From assembly GCA_020630305.1 (NCBI GenBank), contig JAHDBQ010000042.1, positions 1 through 7,339 of the forward strand: DNA of 7,339 nt, in the 5' to 3' direction. Below the pieces are notes generated by a model that did not search any database, was not told the origin of the DNA, and worked only from the letters and a program-made list of their open reading frames with translations. The translations under genes were made by a program, and so were the position numbers. This document shows positions 1 to 6,144 of this stretch, piece after piece. This DNA is from Alphaproteobacteria bacterium (GTDB lineage Bacteria > Pseudomonadota > Alphaproteobacteria > Rickettsiales > Rickettsiaceae). Numbering within the stretch: the first letter of the stretch is position 1; every line of letters begins with the position of its first letter.

Positions 1-493
1 AATTAGTACTAACCGTTGCGCCCCAGTAGCTCATTTGCCCCCAAGGCAGCACATAGCCCATAAATGCTGTTGCCATCATAACCAAAAATATGATTAGCCC
101 CATGTGCCAAAGCAGCTCTCTTGGCGCTTTGTAAGATCCGTAATAAAGTCCGCGAAACATATGCAAATAAACAGCCACAAAAAACATAGATGCACCAACT
201 GCGTGCATGTAGCGAATTAGCCAGCCGTAATTTACGTTACGCATGATTTTTTCGACGCTGTCGAATGCATGGTCTGCATGCGGTGTGTAATGCATCGCCA
301 AAAATATGCCAGTTACTATCTGAATAACTAAGGCAAGGCCTGCAATTGATCCTAGATTCCATAAGTAACTTAAATTCTTAGGTGTTTTGTAAATTGCAAA
401 ATGATTCAGCCATGAAAATATCGGCAGACGATAATCTATCCAACCTATGATACCTGGCTTTTCTTCTCTTTCTTCGCTATCGTGATTACTCAT
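1..493 (-). CDS. petB: Cytochrome b subunit of the cytochrome bc1 complex (partial, N-terminal 164 codons)
   Basis: Membrane subunit of ubiquinol:cytochrome c reductase, carrying two b hemes and the quinol sites. The reading frame begins [14 protein letters not shown] and continues with the family hallmarks [10 protein letters not shown] (about residues 21-30), a first membrane helix, and the helix-B segment [21 protein letters not shown]. In that segment His97 and His111 sit 14 residues apart, as expected for one axial ligand of each b heme. Further on come [11 protein letters not shown] and [16 protein letters not shown], typical of the end of helix C. The gene runs off the left edge, so the second pair of heme histidines and the PEWY quinol-site motif are not visible. 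Its ATG lies three bases after the petA stop, with no separate Shine-Dalgarno spacing beyond the petA 3' end, so translational coupling is likely. Family knowledge predicts petC (cytochrome c1) next. The identification is secure. Confidence 0.96.
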   Translation of the reverse strand, partial: MSNHDSEEREEKPGIIGWIDYRLPIFSWLNHFAIYKTPKNLSYLWNLGSIAGLALVIQIVTGIFLAMHYTPHADHAFDSVEKIMRNVNYGWLIRYMHAVGASMFFVAVYLHMFRGLYYGSYKAPRELLWHMGLIIFLVMMATAFMGYVLPWGQMSYWGATVSTN

Positions 494-496
494 AAT

Positions 497-1042
497 TTAC
501 CCAATTTTTATTATAGTATCTGAAACAAATTCATATGGTGGAACTGCTAAATTAAGCGGCGCTGGACCTTTTCTGATTCTGCCTGATTTGTCATAATGCG
601 AGCCGTGACACGGACAGAACCATCCATCATATTCGCCCTTATCTGAAAGAGGTACGCAGCCAAGATGCGTGCATATTCCGATTGTCACCAGCCATTTCTC
701 GTATCCCTTTTTTACTCTATCGGAATCAGTCTCTGGATCCACAAGATCACTCATTGGTGTATTTACAGACTCCTCGACATCTCTTTGCGTTCTATGAGTT
801 ATAAAAACTGGCTTTCCACGCCATTTAACAGTCATGGTCTTGCCCTCAGGAACTCCGGAGATATCTACTTCAATTGAAGACATCGCAAGAACATCAGCTG
901 ATGGGTTAAGCGAGTCTACAAGTGGCCAAGTCGCACAAGCCGCGCCAACCGCAGTCATACTGCTTGCAGTGAGGGTCACGAAGTCCCTTCTGGTTGTTTT
1001 GTTTTCTTTATCTGGTGATTTATCGTCAGACATATTTTGCAT
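497..1042 (-). CDS. petA: Ubiquinol-cytochrome c reductase Rieske iron-sulfur subunit
   Basis: Rieske [2Fe-2S] protein of the bc1 complex, passing electrons from quinol to cytochrome c1 on the periplasmic side. It is a full-length protein of 181 residues. The N-terminus carries a twin-arginine signature, TTRRDF, with the arginines at 18-19, followed by a hydrophobic stretch (about 21-43) that acts as Tat signal and membrane anchor. The cluster motifs are CTHLGC (124-129) and CPCHGSHYD (143-151). Cys124, His126, Cys143 and His146 are the expected ligands, and Cys129 with Cys145 would form the conserved disulfide. The end, [14 protein letters not shown], is also typical. The ATG at 1042 is used here; a second in-frame ATG lies three codons downstream at 1033, and neither has a strong Shine-Dalgarno, so the exact start is open. 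It is the first gene of a petA-petB transcript with a candidate promoter at 1068-1095. Confidence 0.97.
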   Translation of the reverse strand: MQNMSDDKSPDKENKTTRRDFVTLTASSMTAVGAACATWPLVDSLNPSADVLAMSSIEVDISGVPEGKTMTVKWRGKPVFITHRTQRDVEESVNTPMSDLVDPETDSDRVKKGYEKWLVTIGICTHLGCVPLSDKGEYDGWFCPCHGSHYDKSGRIRKGPAPLNLAVPPYEFVSDTIIKIG

Positions 1043-1067
1043 CTATAATATTTTAAACTATATAAGC

Positions 1068-1095
1068 ATTATATAAATACCGGCAAACTTAGCAA
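1068..1095 (-). promoter_or_regulatory. Candidate sigma-70 promoter for petAB
   Basis: On the minus strand a perfect -10 box TATAAT lies at 1068-1073 and a partial -35 box TTGCTA (4 of 6 matches) at 1090-1095, separated by 16 bases. It would start transcription roughly 20 bases before the petA ATG. The -10 is good, but such matches arise easily in AT-rich DNA, so this is moderate evidence only. Confidence 0.42.
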
Positions 1096-1317
1096 TGTTT
1101 TTGTGTATTTTGATAAGATTTTTTGGACAAAAACTCAAAGTATGTTTTTATTTGGACCTGAAGCTTTCTGGTAATCTTATTGTTTATTTTAAAAAGGAAA
1201 GAACATAAAAACTATATCCGCAAAAAAGTTAACTCAGTAGTAATGATTAAAGTTGATTCTAGCAAAAAATATTACTAAAATTAAACACATAGTTAAGTTG
1301 CTTTAAAAGAAAGAACC

Positions 1318-1345
1318 TTGTACTTTTAATTAGCTTTTTTATAAG
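1318..1345 (+). promoter_or_regulatory. Candidate promoter for the orphan TPR-like gene
   Basis: TTGTAC at 1318-1323 (3 of 6 to the -35 consensus) and TATAAG at 1340-1345 (5 of 6 to the -10 consensus) are 16 bases apart. The start of transcription would fall near 1352, leaving a short leader that contains the strong Shine-Dalgarno at 1358-1364. The position is sensible but the -35 is weak. Confidence 0.33.
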
Positions 1346-1369
1346 ACTTTTATATTTGGGGAGGTAAAA

Positions 1370-2095
1370 ATGTCTAAAAATCATTTAACAGCAGAAAATA
1401 TCAGGTTGATACATGCTGAGCAGGTAAATATCATAGAAAAATGCTACAACGATTTTTTTGAAATTTGCATAGATATACTAAATAAATCTGCTGCTCTAGA
1501 TATGGCTAATTATCAAAATATTAGAAAGGAGATATTTACCGTAATTCAAAATAGCTTCGAGTCATTAGCTGAAACTTACATAAATCTGGGCGCTACGGAG
1601 TCTCTGTTAAATAACCCTAAAAAAGCTACAACTTATTATGAAAAGGTGCTGAATGTAGTAGAAAAATTACCTAGAATCGATAAAAATATTGACTTAGAGT
1701 TCGAAACCTATTCTTATCTAATTGAGTCATTTATAGATCAAGCTTTAGAGATAGGGTCGCGCACTCCAGAGTTTATTGATATAATTAATAATACAATAAA
1801 TTTCTGCGAGAACTACCTTAAAATCAAAGATACAAAAGTCAGTTTCAAAGAAGATATTTTGCATAAATTATCTGTATTTGAGGAAGTAAAAGATGATTAT
1901 TATGAGGATCTGCAAAAAGCACTTGAAGCGCCTGATAAAGTATTAAAGCAAATGATAGATGAAGATAACCAAGATATCGTGAATAAACTTGAAGAACTAG
2001 ACGAATTTAATATTATGGGGCAAAGTATTCCTGGTAATTCAAGCGACCAAGACTTGGTGGAAACTCTTCCAGCGTATATTTTAGAATTGATGTAA
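1370..2095 (+). CDS. Uncharacterised acidic helical protein with a TPR-like segment
   Basis: I do not recognise this 241-residue protein as a named family. No signal peptide or membrane segment is visible, so it is probably cytosolic, or exported by a route without a Sec or Tat signal. The composition suggests it is almost wholly alpha-helical. Residues about 65-98 match the tetratricopeptide pattern: a helix containing LAETYINLGA, a turn NNPKKA, and a helix TTYYEKVLNVVEKL. A weaker helix pair follows at about 112-152. The last 80 residues are rich in Asp and Glu (for example EEVKDDYYEDLQ and QMIDEDNQDI), and the protein ends ETLPAYILELM. The start is well supported by GGGGAGGT at 1358-1365, five bases before the ATG. 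It stands alone, divergent from petA and convergent with the GST-like gene, and looks intact. A TPR-like fold suggests protein-protein binding; that is inference, not a function assignment. Confidence 0.82.
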   Translation: MSKNHLTAENIRLIHAEQVNIIEKCYNDFFEICIDILNKSAALDMANYQNIRKEIFTVIQNSFESLAETYINLGATESLLNNPKKATTYYEKVLNVVEKLPRIDKNIDLEFETYSYLIESFIDQALEIGSRTPEFIDIINNTINFCENYLKIKDTKVSFKEDILHKLSVFEEVKDDYYEDLQKALEAPDKVLKQMIDEDNQDIVNKLEELDEFNIMGQSIPGNSSDQDLVETLPAYILELM

Positions 2096-2141
2096 CAGCT
2101 CTAGCTTGCTATTAATTGAAAAATATAATGGTTTGTACAAG

Positions 2142-2792
2142 CTACAGCAAATACTGTTCTTTATCGCCTCTTTCCCAAACTTTATATTTAGCCATAACAA
2201 TATTTTCAAACTCTTCTGATTCGTTAAAATGCTTGACCCATTTAATCAGGTTTTTATATTTGCTATTAAAGAACCATCCATCATCTACAAGTGCAAACTG
2301 ACGTATAAAAGGAAAGATTGCAAAATCAGCCGTTGTCAGATTGCTGAACAAAAAATCTTGACCTGTCAGCATTTCTTCATAATCCTTTAAAAATAATTGC
2401 TCAATTTGCTCCCTGTAATATTCCTGCGGTTCCTCTGGGTGATTCTCGTGATATTTATATTTTCTAAGTAATAAAGAAAAATTCTGATCATTGCTTGCGA
2501 TCAAGCTTTGTATCTTGAATTGTTTTTTTCTATTATGCTCTACAATACCACCTGGATTACTTCTAATAAATGCATATTTAACAATATCTATACTTTCTTC
2601 AAAGATGAAATCAGTGTTAAACTGCAGCACTGGAACAGTTGCTTTCGTAGACGCTCTTAACAAATCTTCTGGTTTGTTTTTTAGGTCAACCTCTCTTACA
2701 ATACAGTTAATTCTACTATATACTAATGCCATGCGGGCACGCATTGCGTACGGACATCTACGAAAACTATATAAAACAGGTATTACACTCAT
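2142..2792 (-). CDS. Glutathione S-transferase family protein (thioredoxin-fold N-terminal domain)
   Basis: A 216-residue protein of the cytosolic GST superfamily. The N-terminal thioredoxin-like domain (about 1-78) starts with LYSFRRCPYAMRAR, where Cys13 occupies the redox or nucleophile position of a CPYA motif. TVPVL (52-56) carries the cis-proline of the fold, and EES (65-67) supplies the Glu-Ser pair that normally binds the gamma-glutamyl part of glutathione. The C-terminal all-helical domain (about 90-210) contains NLTTADFAIFPF, the TxxD N-capping box of GSTs. Substrate is unknown; related bacterial proteins include SspA-type regulators, but this one keeps a cysteine, favouring glutathione-dependent chemistry. 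The ATG at 2792 is preceded by GGGGTGA three bases upstream, a good ribosome binding site. It lies 84 bases downstream of tlc on the same strand, with no convincing terminator between, so it may share that transcript. Its 3' end converges with the orphan gene 46 bases away. Confidence 0.9.
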   Translation of the reverse strand: MSVIPVLYSFRRCPYAMRARMALVYSRINCIVREVDLKNKPEDLLRASTKATVPVLQFNTDFIFEESIDIVKYAFIRSNPGGIVEHNRKKQFKIQSLIASNDQNFSLLLRKYKYHENHPEEPQEYYREQIEQLFLKDYEEMLTGQDFLFSNLTTADFAIFPFIRQFALVDDGWFFNSKYKNLIKWVKHFNESEEFENIVMAKYKVWERGDKEQYLL

Positions 2793-2876
2793 AAATCACC
2801 CCAAAAAAGACAATAACAGTTAAAAACGATCGTAAAATATCATATTCTTGCGCTTAATGCAACAAGTTATTTAATT

Positions 2877-4445
2877 CTAGTTAATTTTTTTATTTTTCTT
2901 GCAGGCTAGTTTATATTCCTTACTAAGTTCTACCACTGCCCAAAGCCAAACAACGCATACAACTAAAAATACGCACATTAAAAATGGGGATATCGTTGTA
3001 TATGTAGCTGAAGGCAGCAGGGTAAATATTAAAGATTGCAATAGAGCGCTGCCAGCCTTGCCCATTTTGGTACCAATCATTTCTGCAGCTGCTTTGCCTT
3101 TTGTTTTTAATTCATCATCTAGTGGAACATATGACATTTCCTTGGTAGAGTCGAATAAGCTATATTTAGTAGATTTGCTTAGCACATTTTGTACAGCTCC
3201 AATTATTGTTGCAAGTGCAATTGGATTTGTAAATGTAAAATACATCATTGCTAATGCCGAAAATGATGTAAAATTAGCAACTAAGAAAAAGCTCATGCCG
3301 GTCACAAGCATCATGATTGGACTTATTATAGCAGTAGGTAGCCAGCCTAAATGGCGTACCATATTCGACCCCACAAAACCAAAGGCTATGGTAAATATTC
3401 CAGTATATTTTAGATATCCACCAACAAAGCTAGAAAATTCCTCCATTGTCGGATAAAGCTCTTGTGCATTCTTCTTCCATGGACCTTCTACTAGGTTAAT
3501 TGCTAGGCCATAGCAAAAGAGTAAGACCGTAATTAGCCTGATATATCTTGACTGTAATACCATTTGAATGCTTTCCTTTAAGGACAGAGAAGATTTCTTT
3601 ACTTTAAGCTTTACATTTTGTGCCTCACCAGACTTTAAAATAAATTTATTTAAAATCAAAAAACATAATGTTCCAATCACGCCGAGAGCACTAACTATTG
3701 AAATCACAACTTGCAAAGTTATAACATTTTTTTCTCCGCTTAGCTCAAGCAAATCAATAAAGAATGAGTTTACATAAGAAATATTTTGTAAGAAAATACC
3801 GGCCATGATAAGGCCAGTTTGCCCAAAAATACTAAATACTGGATAGAATCTTTTCGACTCGCTAACACTGGTTATTTTATTTACAAATTGCCAGAATATT
3901 AGCGCATACATAATGCTAGGCCAGAGTTCTGCAATAATATAAAATAAAGAAAAGCTCCATTTGGAAACAAGCAGAATAAACCATTTAAAGTTCGGGTAAT
4001 TAGTAATTAGATTATCAACAGTGGCTTGGTTTAAATGAATTGATTCGTGATTCGGAAATAAATAAAAGGCAAATAAGGTAAAAAATGCTACAAATATGGA
4101 CATCATAAGATAAAATATCTTTTCTGCGCGCATTACATTCACAAGCTTCATATAAATGATAGTAAAAATAAAAACCGCAGGGAGTACTCCCCAGAATTTC
4201 AGGAATGATATAATCTCTGTGCCAATTAATGTGTTAACCACACTATCCTTCATTGCCCTAATAAGATTTTGCATACCAAGGATACAAAACATAAGCAATG
4301 TAAGTAGCCCAAATTTTGGAAGTTCGCTTTTGGAAATCGGCCAAATTACATCTAAAAAATTGGAAGTCTTTTTTGGAGGAGGATTTTCAGAATTAATATT
4401 GTCTTCAATTTTACTTGATTTACTTTTTTCTGAAAAACTATCCAT
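2877..4445 (-). CDS. tlc: Tlc/NTT-family ATP/ADP translocase
   Basis: Inner-membrane nucleotide carrier of the plastid/bacterial NTT family, which in Rickettsia and Chlamydia exchanges host ATP for bacterial ADP or takes up other nucleotides. The protein is 522 residues with about 12 hydrophobic segments between 43 and 507, close to the usual length. Recognisable stretches include AMKDSVVNTLIGTE (64-77), AELWPSIMYALIFWQF (172-187), KRFYPVFSIFGQTGL (198-212), EGPWKKNAQELYP (320-332) and DDELKTKGKAAAEMIGTK (443-460). Lys66, Glu173, Glu320 and a lysine near 447-450 are my best equivalents of the charged residues known to matter in plant NTTs; this alignment is by eye. The similarity is most like Tlc1, the ATP/ADP exchanger, but paralogues with other nucleotide preferences exist, so specificity is tentative. 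The hydrophilic N-terminus contains PPP at 22-24. AGGA lies eight bases before the ATG, and a good promoter is at 4492-4520. Confidence 0.95.
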   Translation of the reverse strand: MDSFSEKSKSSKIEDNINSENPPPKKTSNFLDVIWPISKSELPKFGLLTLLMFCILGMQNLIRAMKDSVVNTLIGTEIISFLKFWGVLPAVFIFTIIYMKLVNVMRAEKIFYLMMSIFVAFFTLFAFYLFPNHESIHLNQATVDNLITNYPNFKWFILLVSKWSFSLFYIIAELWPSIMYALIFWQFVNKITSVSESKRFYPVFSIFGQTGLIMAGIFLQNISYVNSFFIDLLELSGEKNVITLQVVISIVSALGVIGTLCFLILNKFILKSGEAQNVKLKVKKSSLSLKESIQMVLQSRYIRLITVLLFCYGLAINLVEGPWKKNAQELYPTMEEFSSFVGGYLKYTGIFTIAFGFVGSNMVRHLGWLPTAIISPIMMLVTGMSFFLVANFTSFSALAMMYFTFTNPIALATIIGAVQNVLSKSTKYSLFDSTKEMSYVPLDDELKTKGKAAAEMIGTKMGKAGSALLQSLIFTLLPSATYTTISPFLMCVFLVVCVVWLWAVVELSKEYKLACKKNKKIN

Positions 4446-4491
4446 ATATGAATCCTAACCTTTAAAATAAAATTACTCTGGTTAGGTCTAG

Positions 4492-4520
4492 ACAATACAG
4501 ATTTTGTAATTGGAGGTCAA
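4492..4520 (-). promoter_or_regulatory. Sigma-70-type promoter for tlc
   Basis: On the minus strand the -35 box TTGACC (5 of 6) lies at 4515-4520 and the -10 box TATTGT (4 of 6) at 4492-4497, with the ideal 17-base spacer. Transcription would start about 40 bases before the tlc ATG. It sits 57 bases downstream of the tRNA-Arg 3' end, so tlc has its own start even if some read-through from the tRNA occurs. Confidence 0.55.
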
Positions 4521-4577
4521 GACTTATTTGTATTTTAAGTAATATAAATATCAGGTATCAGAAAGCAAGCAATTAAG

Positions 4578-4654
4578 TGGCGCACCCGAGAGGAATCGAA
4601 CCCCTAACCTTTTGATTCGTAGTCAAATACTCTATCCAGTTGAGCTACGGGTGC
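4578..4654 (-). tRNA. tRNA-Arg (anticodon ACG)
   Basis: The minus strand folds as a standard class I tRNA. The acceptor arms GCACCCG (4654-4648) and CGGGTGC (4588-4582) pair fully, with discriminator G at 4581 and an encoded CCA at 4580-4578. The D-stem is GCTC/GAGT, the anticodon stem TTTGA/TCAAA encloses the loop CTACGAA, and the T-arm is AGGGG-TTCGATT-CCTCT. The anticodon ACG would normally be edited by TadA to ICG and read CGU, CGC and CGA arginine codons. Length is 77 bases with the CCA. It is transcribed in the same direction as tlc and has a strong promoter of its own. Confidence 0.97.
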
Positions 4655-4666
4655 GTAAAATAGTAT

Positions 4667-4697
4667 GTTTGCAAAGCGTAACCAGCGTTATGCAAAC
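4667..4697. repeat. Imperfect inverted repeat over the tRNA-Arg transcription start
   Basis: GTTTGCAAAGCG (4667-4678) and CGTTATGCAAAC (4686-4697) form 12-base arms matching at 10 positions, around a 7-base centre. The right arm begins just below the -10 box, and the repeat covers the predicted start site. It could be an operator-like site or a chance symmetry. Because transcription probably starts within the right arm, it is unlikely to form a complete RNA hairpin. Confidence 0.45.
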
Positions 4698-4699
4698 GC

Positions 4700-4728
4700 A
4701 TTCTATTACCTTCAAAAGAAAATGTCAA
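4700..4728 (-). promoter_or_regulatory. Near-consensus sigma-70 promoter for tRNA-Arg
   Basis: On the minus strand a perfect -35 box TTGACA lies at 4723-4728 and a -10 box TAGAAT (5 of 6) at 4700-4705, with a 17-base spacer. The predicted start near 4691-4693 would leave a leader of about 40 bases, which RNase P would remove. This is the best promoter in the window, as expected for a stable RNA gene. Confidence 0.72.
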
Positions 4729-4817
4729 GGGCTAAAATATATTTGTTGTGCCTAGGGTGGTTAAGGGGTTATATCTACAGAGCTGGCAAGAAAAATTATT
4801 GAAACACATCGTATAAC

Positions 4818-4970
4818 AAATTACCATGAGCTTGACGGTATTTCTACTTTTTCTTTTATGATTGATCTAATTACATTTTTCCCCTTTAATTGGTAAGCAT
4901 TTAAAAGAAAAAATATAATATCTAAATCATAAATTATTTTGTATAAACACCATCAATTTTATGGTAATTT
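4818..4970. repeat. Perfect 10-base inverted repeat with 133-base spacing
   Basis: AAATTACCAT at 4818-4827 is the exact reverse complement of ATGGTAATTT at 4961-4970. The match does not extend outward. The motif GTATAA occurs just before the left arm (4811-4816) and again inside, at 4941-4946. The arrangement could mark a small palindromic element, but in such AT-rich sequence it may be coincidence. Confidence 0.3.
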
Positions 4971-5158
4971 ACTATAATTAATGAATAGATTGAAGAAGTT
5001 AGTAGTTTTGAGACAGCTGCTGAACTGGCTCAAGCTCTATAATAAGACAATATAAAACAAAGTAAAGGTTATTGCATTTGCAAATTTGTTTGCTAATTAA
5101 AGTGAGCTTTAGTGGGCATCATTTAATTCTACTTCAACTTAATTCATGTTAGATAAAA

Positions 5159-5186
5159 TTTTCCTGGATTTGTTGCGCGCTATGAT
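5159..5186 (+). promoter_or_regulatory. Weak candidate promoter for secF-efp operon
   Basis: TATGAT at 5181-5186 (5 of 6 to the -10 consensus) lies 16 bases after TTTTCC at 5159-5164, which matches the -35 consensus at only 3 of 6 positions. An alternative -10 box, TAGAAT, is at 5188-5193 but has no suitable -35. A promoter is expected here because secF follows a long gap, yet the exact site is uncertain. Confidence 0.28.
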
Positions 5187-5226
5187 GTAGAATGCAAATC
5201 GTTATTATTACAAGCGGAAGAATAAA

Positions 5227-6141
5227 ATGCAATTATTTCCTTTAAGATTATTACCGGCTAATCCTAAATTTGACTTTATGAAGATCAAAAAAGTGAGCTA
5301 TGCAATATCTGTTATATTGCTGGTGCTTAGTGCGTTTTCGGTTGCTATTTATAAATTCAACTTTGGCATAGATTTTATTGGCGGAATTAGTATGGAGATT
5401 CGTACTGACAAGGGGCCAAATTTGCCAAAAATGCGCGAGGTGCTGAGTGATCTTGAAATAGGGGAGGTTGTGCTGCAGAATTTTGGCGCAGAGAATGATC
5501 TTTCAATCAGGGTTGGCGTGAGTAGCGAAGAAACGCTTATGCAAAATATTGAGCTTATTAAAAAAGCATTATCAGAGAATTTTGATTATGAGATTGACTA
5601 TCGTAAGACCGACTTCGTTGGCCCTCAGGTTGGAGAGCAGATGATTCGCTCTGGCACTATGGCGATGGTTCTAGCATTTGCAGCTATTATGCTTTATGTC
5701 TGGGTGCGCTTTGAGTGGCATTTTGGAGTTGGGGTGCTGCTTGCATTACTTCATGATGTACTACTTGGCTTAGGCTTTATGAGTTTCTCAGGGTTTGACT
5801 TTAACTTAAGTACTATCGCTGCGATCTTAACTATTATTGGTTATTCGGTGAATGACTCAGTGGTGATATATGATAGAATACGTGAGAATTTGCGTCGCTA
5901 CAACAGAAAGCCAATTATCGAAATAATAAATCAGAGTATCAACGAGACTCTTTCAAGAACTGCGATTACTTCAATCACAACATTACTTGCAAATCTAGCA
6001 CTGATAATATTTGGCGGTGAGGCGATCAGGAGTTTCAGTGTGCTTGTTTTTGCAGGAATATTTATCGGAACTTATTCTTCGATATTTATTGCAGCTCCGG
6101 TTTTGACATTATTCAATTTTAAAAATATAAAAGAGAACTAA
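5227..6141 (+). CDS. secF: Protein translocase subunit SecF
   Basis: SecF works with SecD beside the SecYEG channel in the inner membrane, using the proton gradient to pull exported proteins across. The 304-residue length is normal for a stand-alone SecF. The first membrane segment (about 23-43) is followed by [15 protein letters not shown] (46-60), the family's start of the periplasmic domain. Then come [10 protein letters not shown] (131-140) and a C-terminal block of five hydrophobic segments between about 143 and 297. The signature [17 protein letters not shown] (205-221) matches the SecF/RND-type motif, and [11 protein letters not shown] (239-249) is also conserved. The ATG at 5227 has GCGGAAG six bases upstream. 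No secD is next to it: the preceding 572 bases contain no gene, so SecD must be encoded elsewhere. It is followed after three bases by efp. Confidence 0.96.
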   Translation: MQLFPLRLLPANPKFDFMKIKKVSYAISVILLVLSAFSVAIYKFNFGIDFIGGISMEIRTDKGPNLPKMREVLSDLEIGEVVLQNFGAENDLSIRVGVSSEETLMQNIELIKKALSENFDYEIDYRKTDFVGPQVGEQMIRSGTMAMVLAFAAIMLYVWVRFEWHFGVGVLLALLHDVLLGLGFMSFSGFDFNLSTIAAILTIIGYSVNDSVVIYDRIRENLRRYNRKPIIEIINQSINETLSRTAITSITTLLANLALIIFGGEAIRSFSVLVFAGIFIGTYSSIFIAAPVLTLFNFKNIKEN

Positions 6142-6144
6142 ATT

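Larger units (their letters stand above)
1043..1369. other. Divergent intergenic region between petA and the orphan gene
   Basis: This 327-base AT-rich stretch separates two divergently transcribed genes. It contains the candidate petA promoter at the left end and a candidate promoter for the orphan gene at the right end. The middle holds nothing I can assign. A 37-codon open frame on the plus strand (ATG at 1095, TAA ending at 1208) has no ribosome binding site and overlaps the petA promoter, so I do not call it a gene. A short inverted repeat (TAGTAAT at 1238-1244, ATTACTA at 1271-1277) has long spacing and no T-run, so it is not a terminator. Confidence 0.6.
4655..5226. other. Gene-free region between tRNA-Arg and secF
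   Basis: These 572 bases lie between two divergently transcribed genes. The left end contains the tRNA promoter and its inverted repeat; the right end should hold the secF promoter. In between, no intact gene is visible. Two open stretches look slightly protein-like but lack starts or are broken by stops: one at 4765-4896 on the plus strand (43 codons without an early ATG) and one at 4999-5042, reading SSFETAAELAQAL and ending in two stop codons. A perfect 10-base inverted repeat (4818-4827 and 4961-4970) and a hairpin at 5007-5033 are also present. The region could be a decayed gene, a common state in reduced intracellular genomes, but I cannot name an ancestor. Confidence 0.6.

Noticed and set aside
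834..1076. Plus-strand open frame of 80 codons opposite the petA N-terminus
   Set aside because: Antisense to the certain Rieske gene, with no ribosome binding site and no recognisable protein pattern.
1095..1208. Possible 37-residue small protein in the petA upstream region
   Set aside because: No Shine-Dalgarno precedes the ATG, it overlaps the petA promoter on the opposite strand, and open frames of this size are common by chance.
2491..2823. Plus-strand open frame of 110 codons opposite the GST-like gene
   Set aside because: Antisense to a gene with clear GST motifs; the frame runs through the GST start region and shows no family features.
2821..2870. Terminator between tlc and the GST-like gene
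   Set aside because: The short symmetries here (TTGC/GCAA around 2849-2863 and ACGATCGT near 2825-2832) have weak stems and no T-run after a GC-rich stem on the minus strand.
2899..3456. Plus-strand open frame of 185 codons opposite tlc
   Set aside because: It lies entirely antisense to the well-supported tlc gene, has no family features, and its length is explained by the codon bias of the membrane protein on the other strand.
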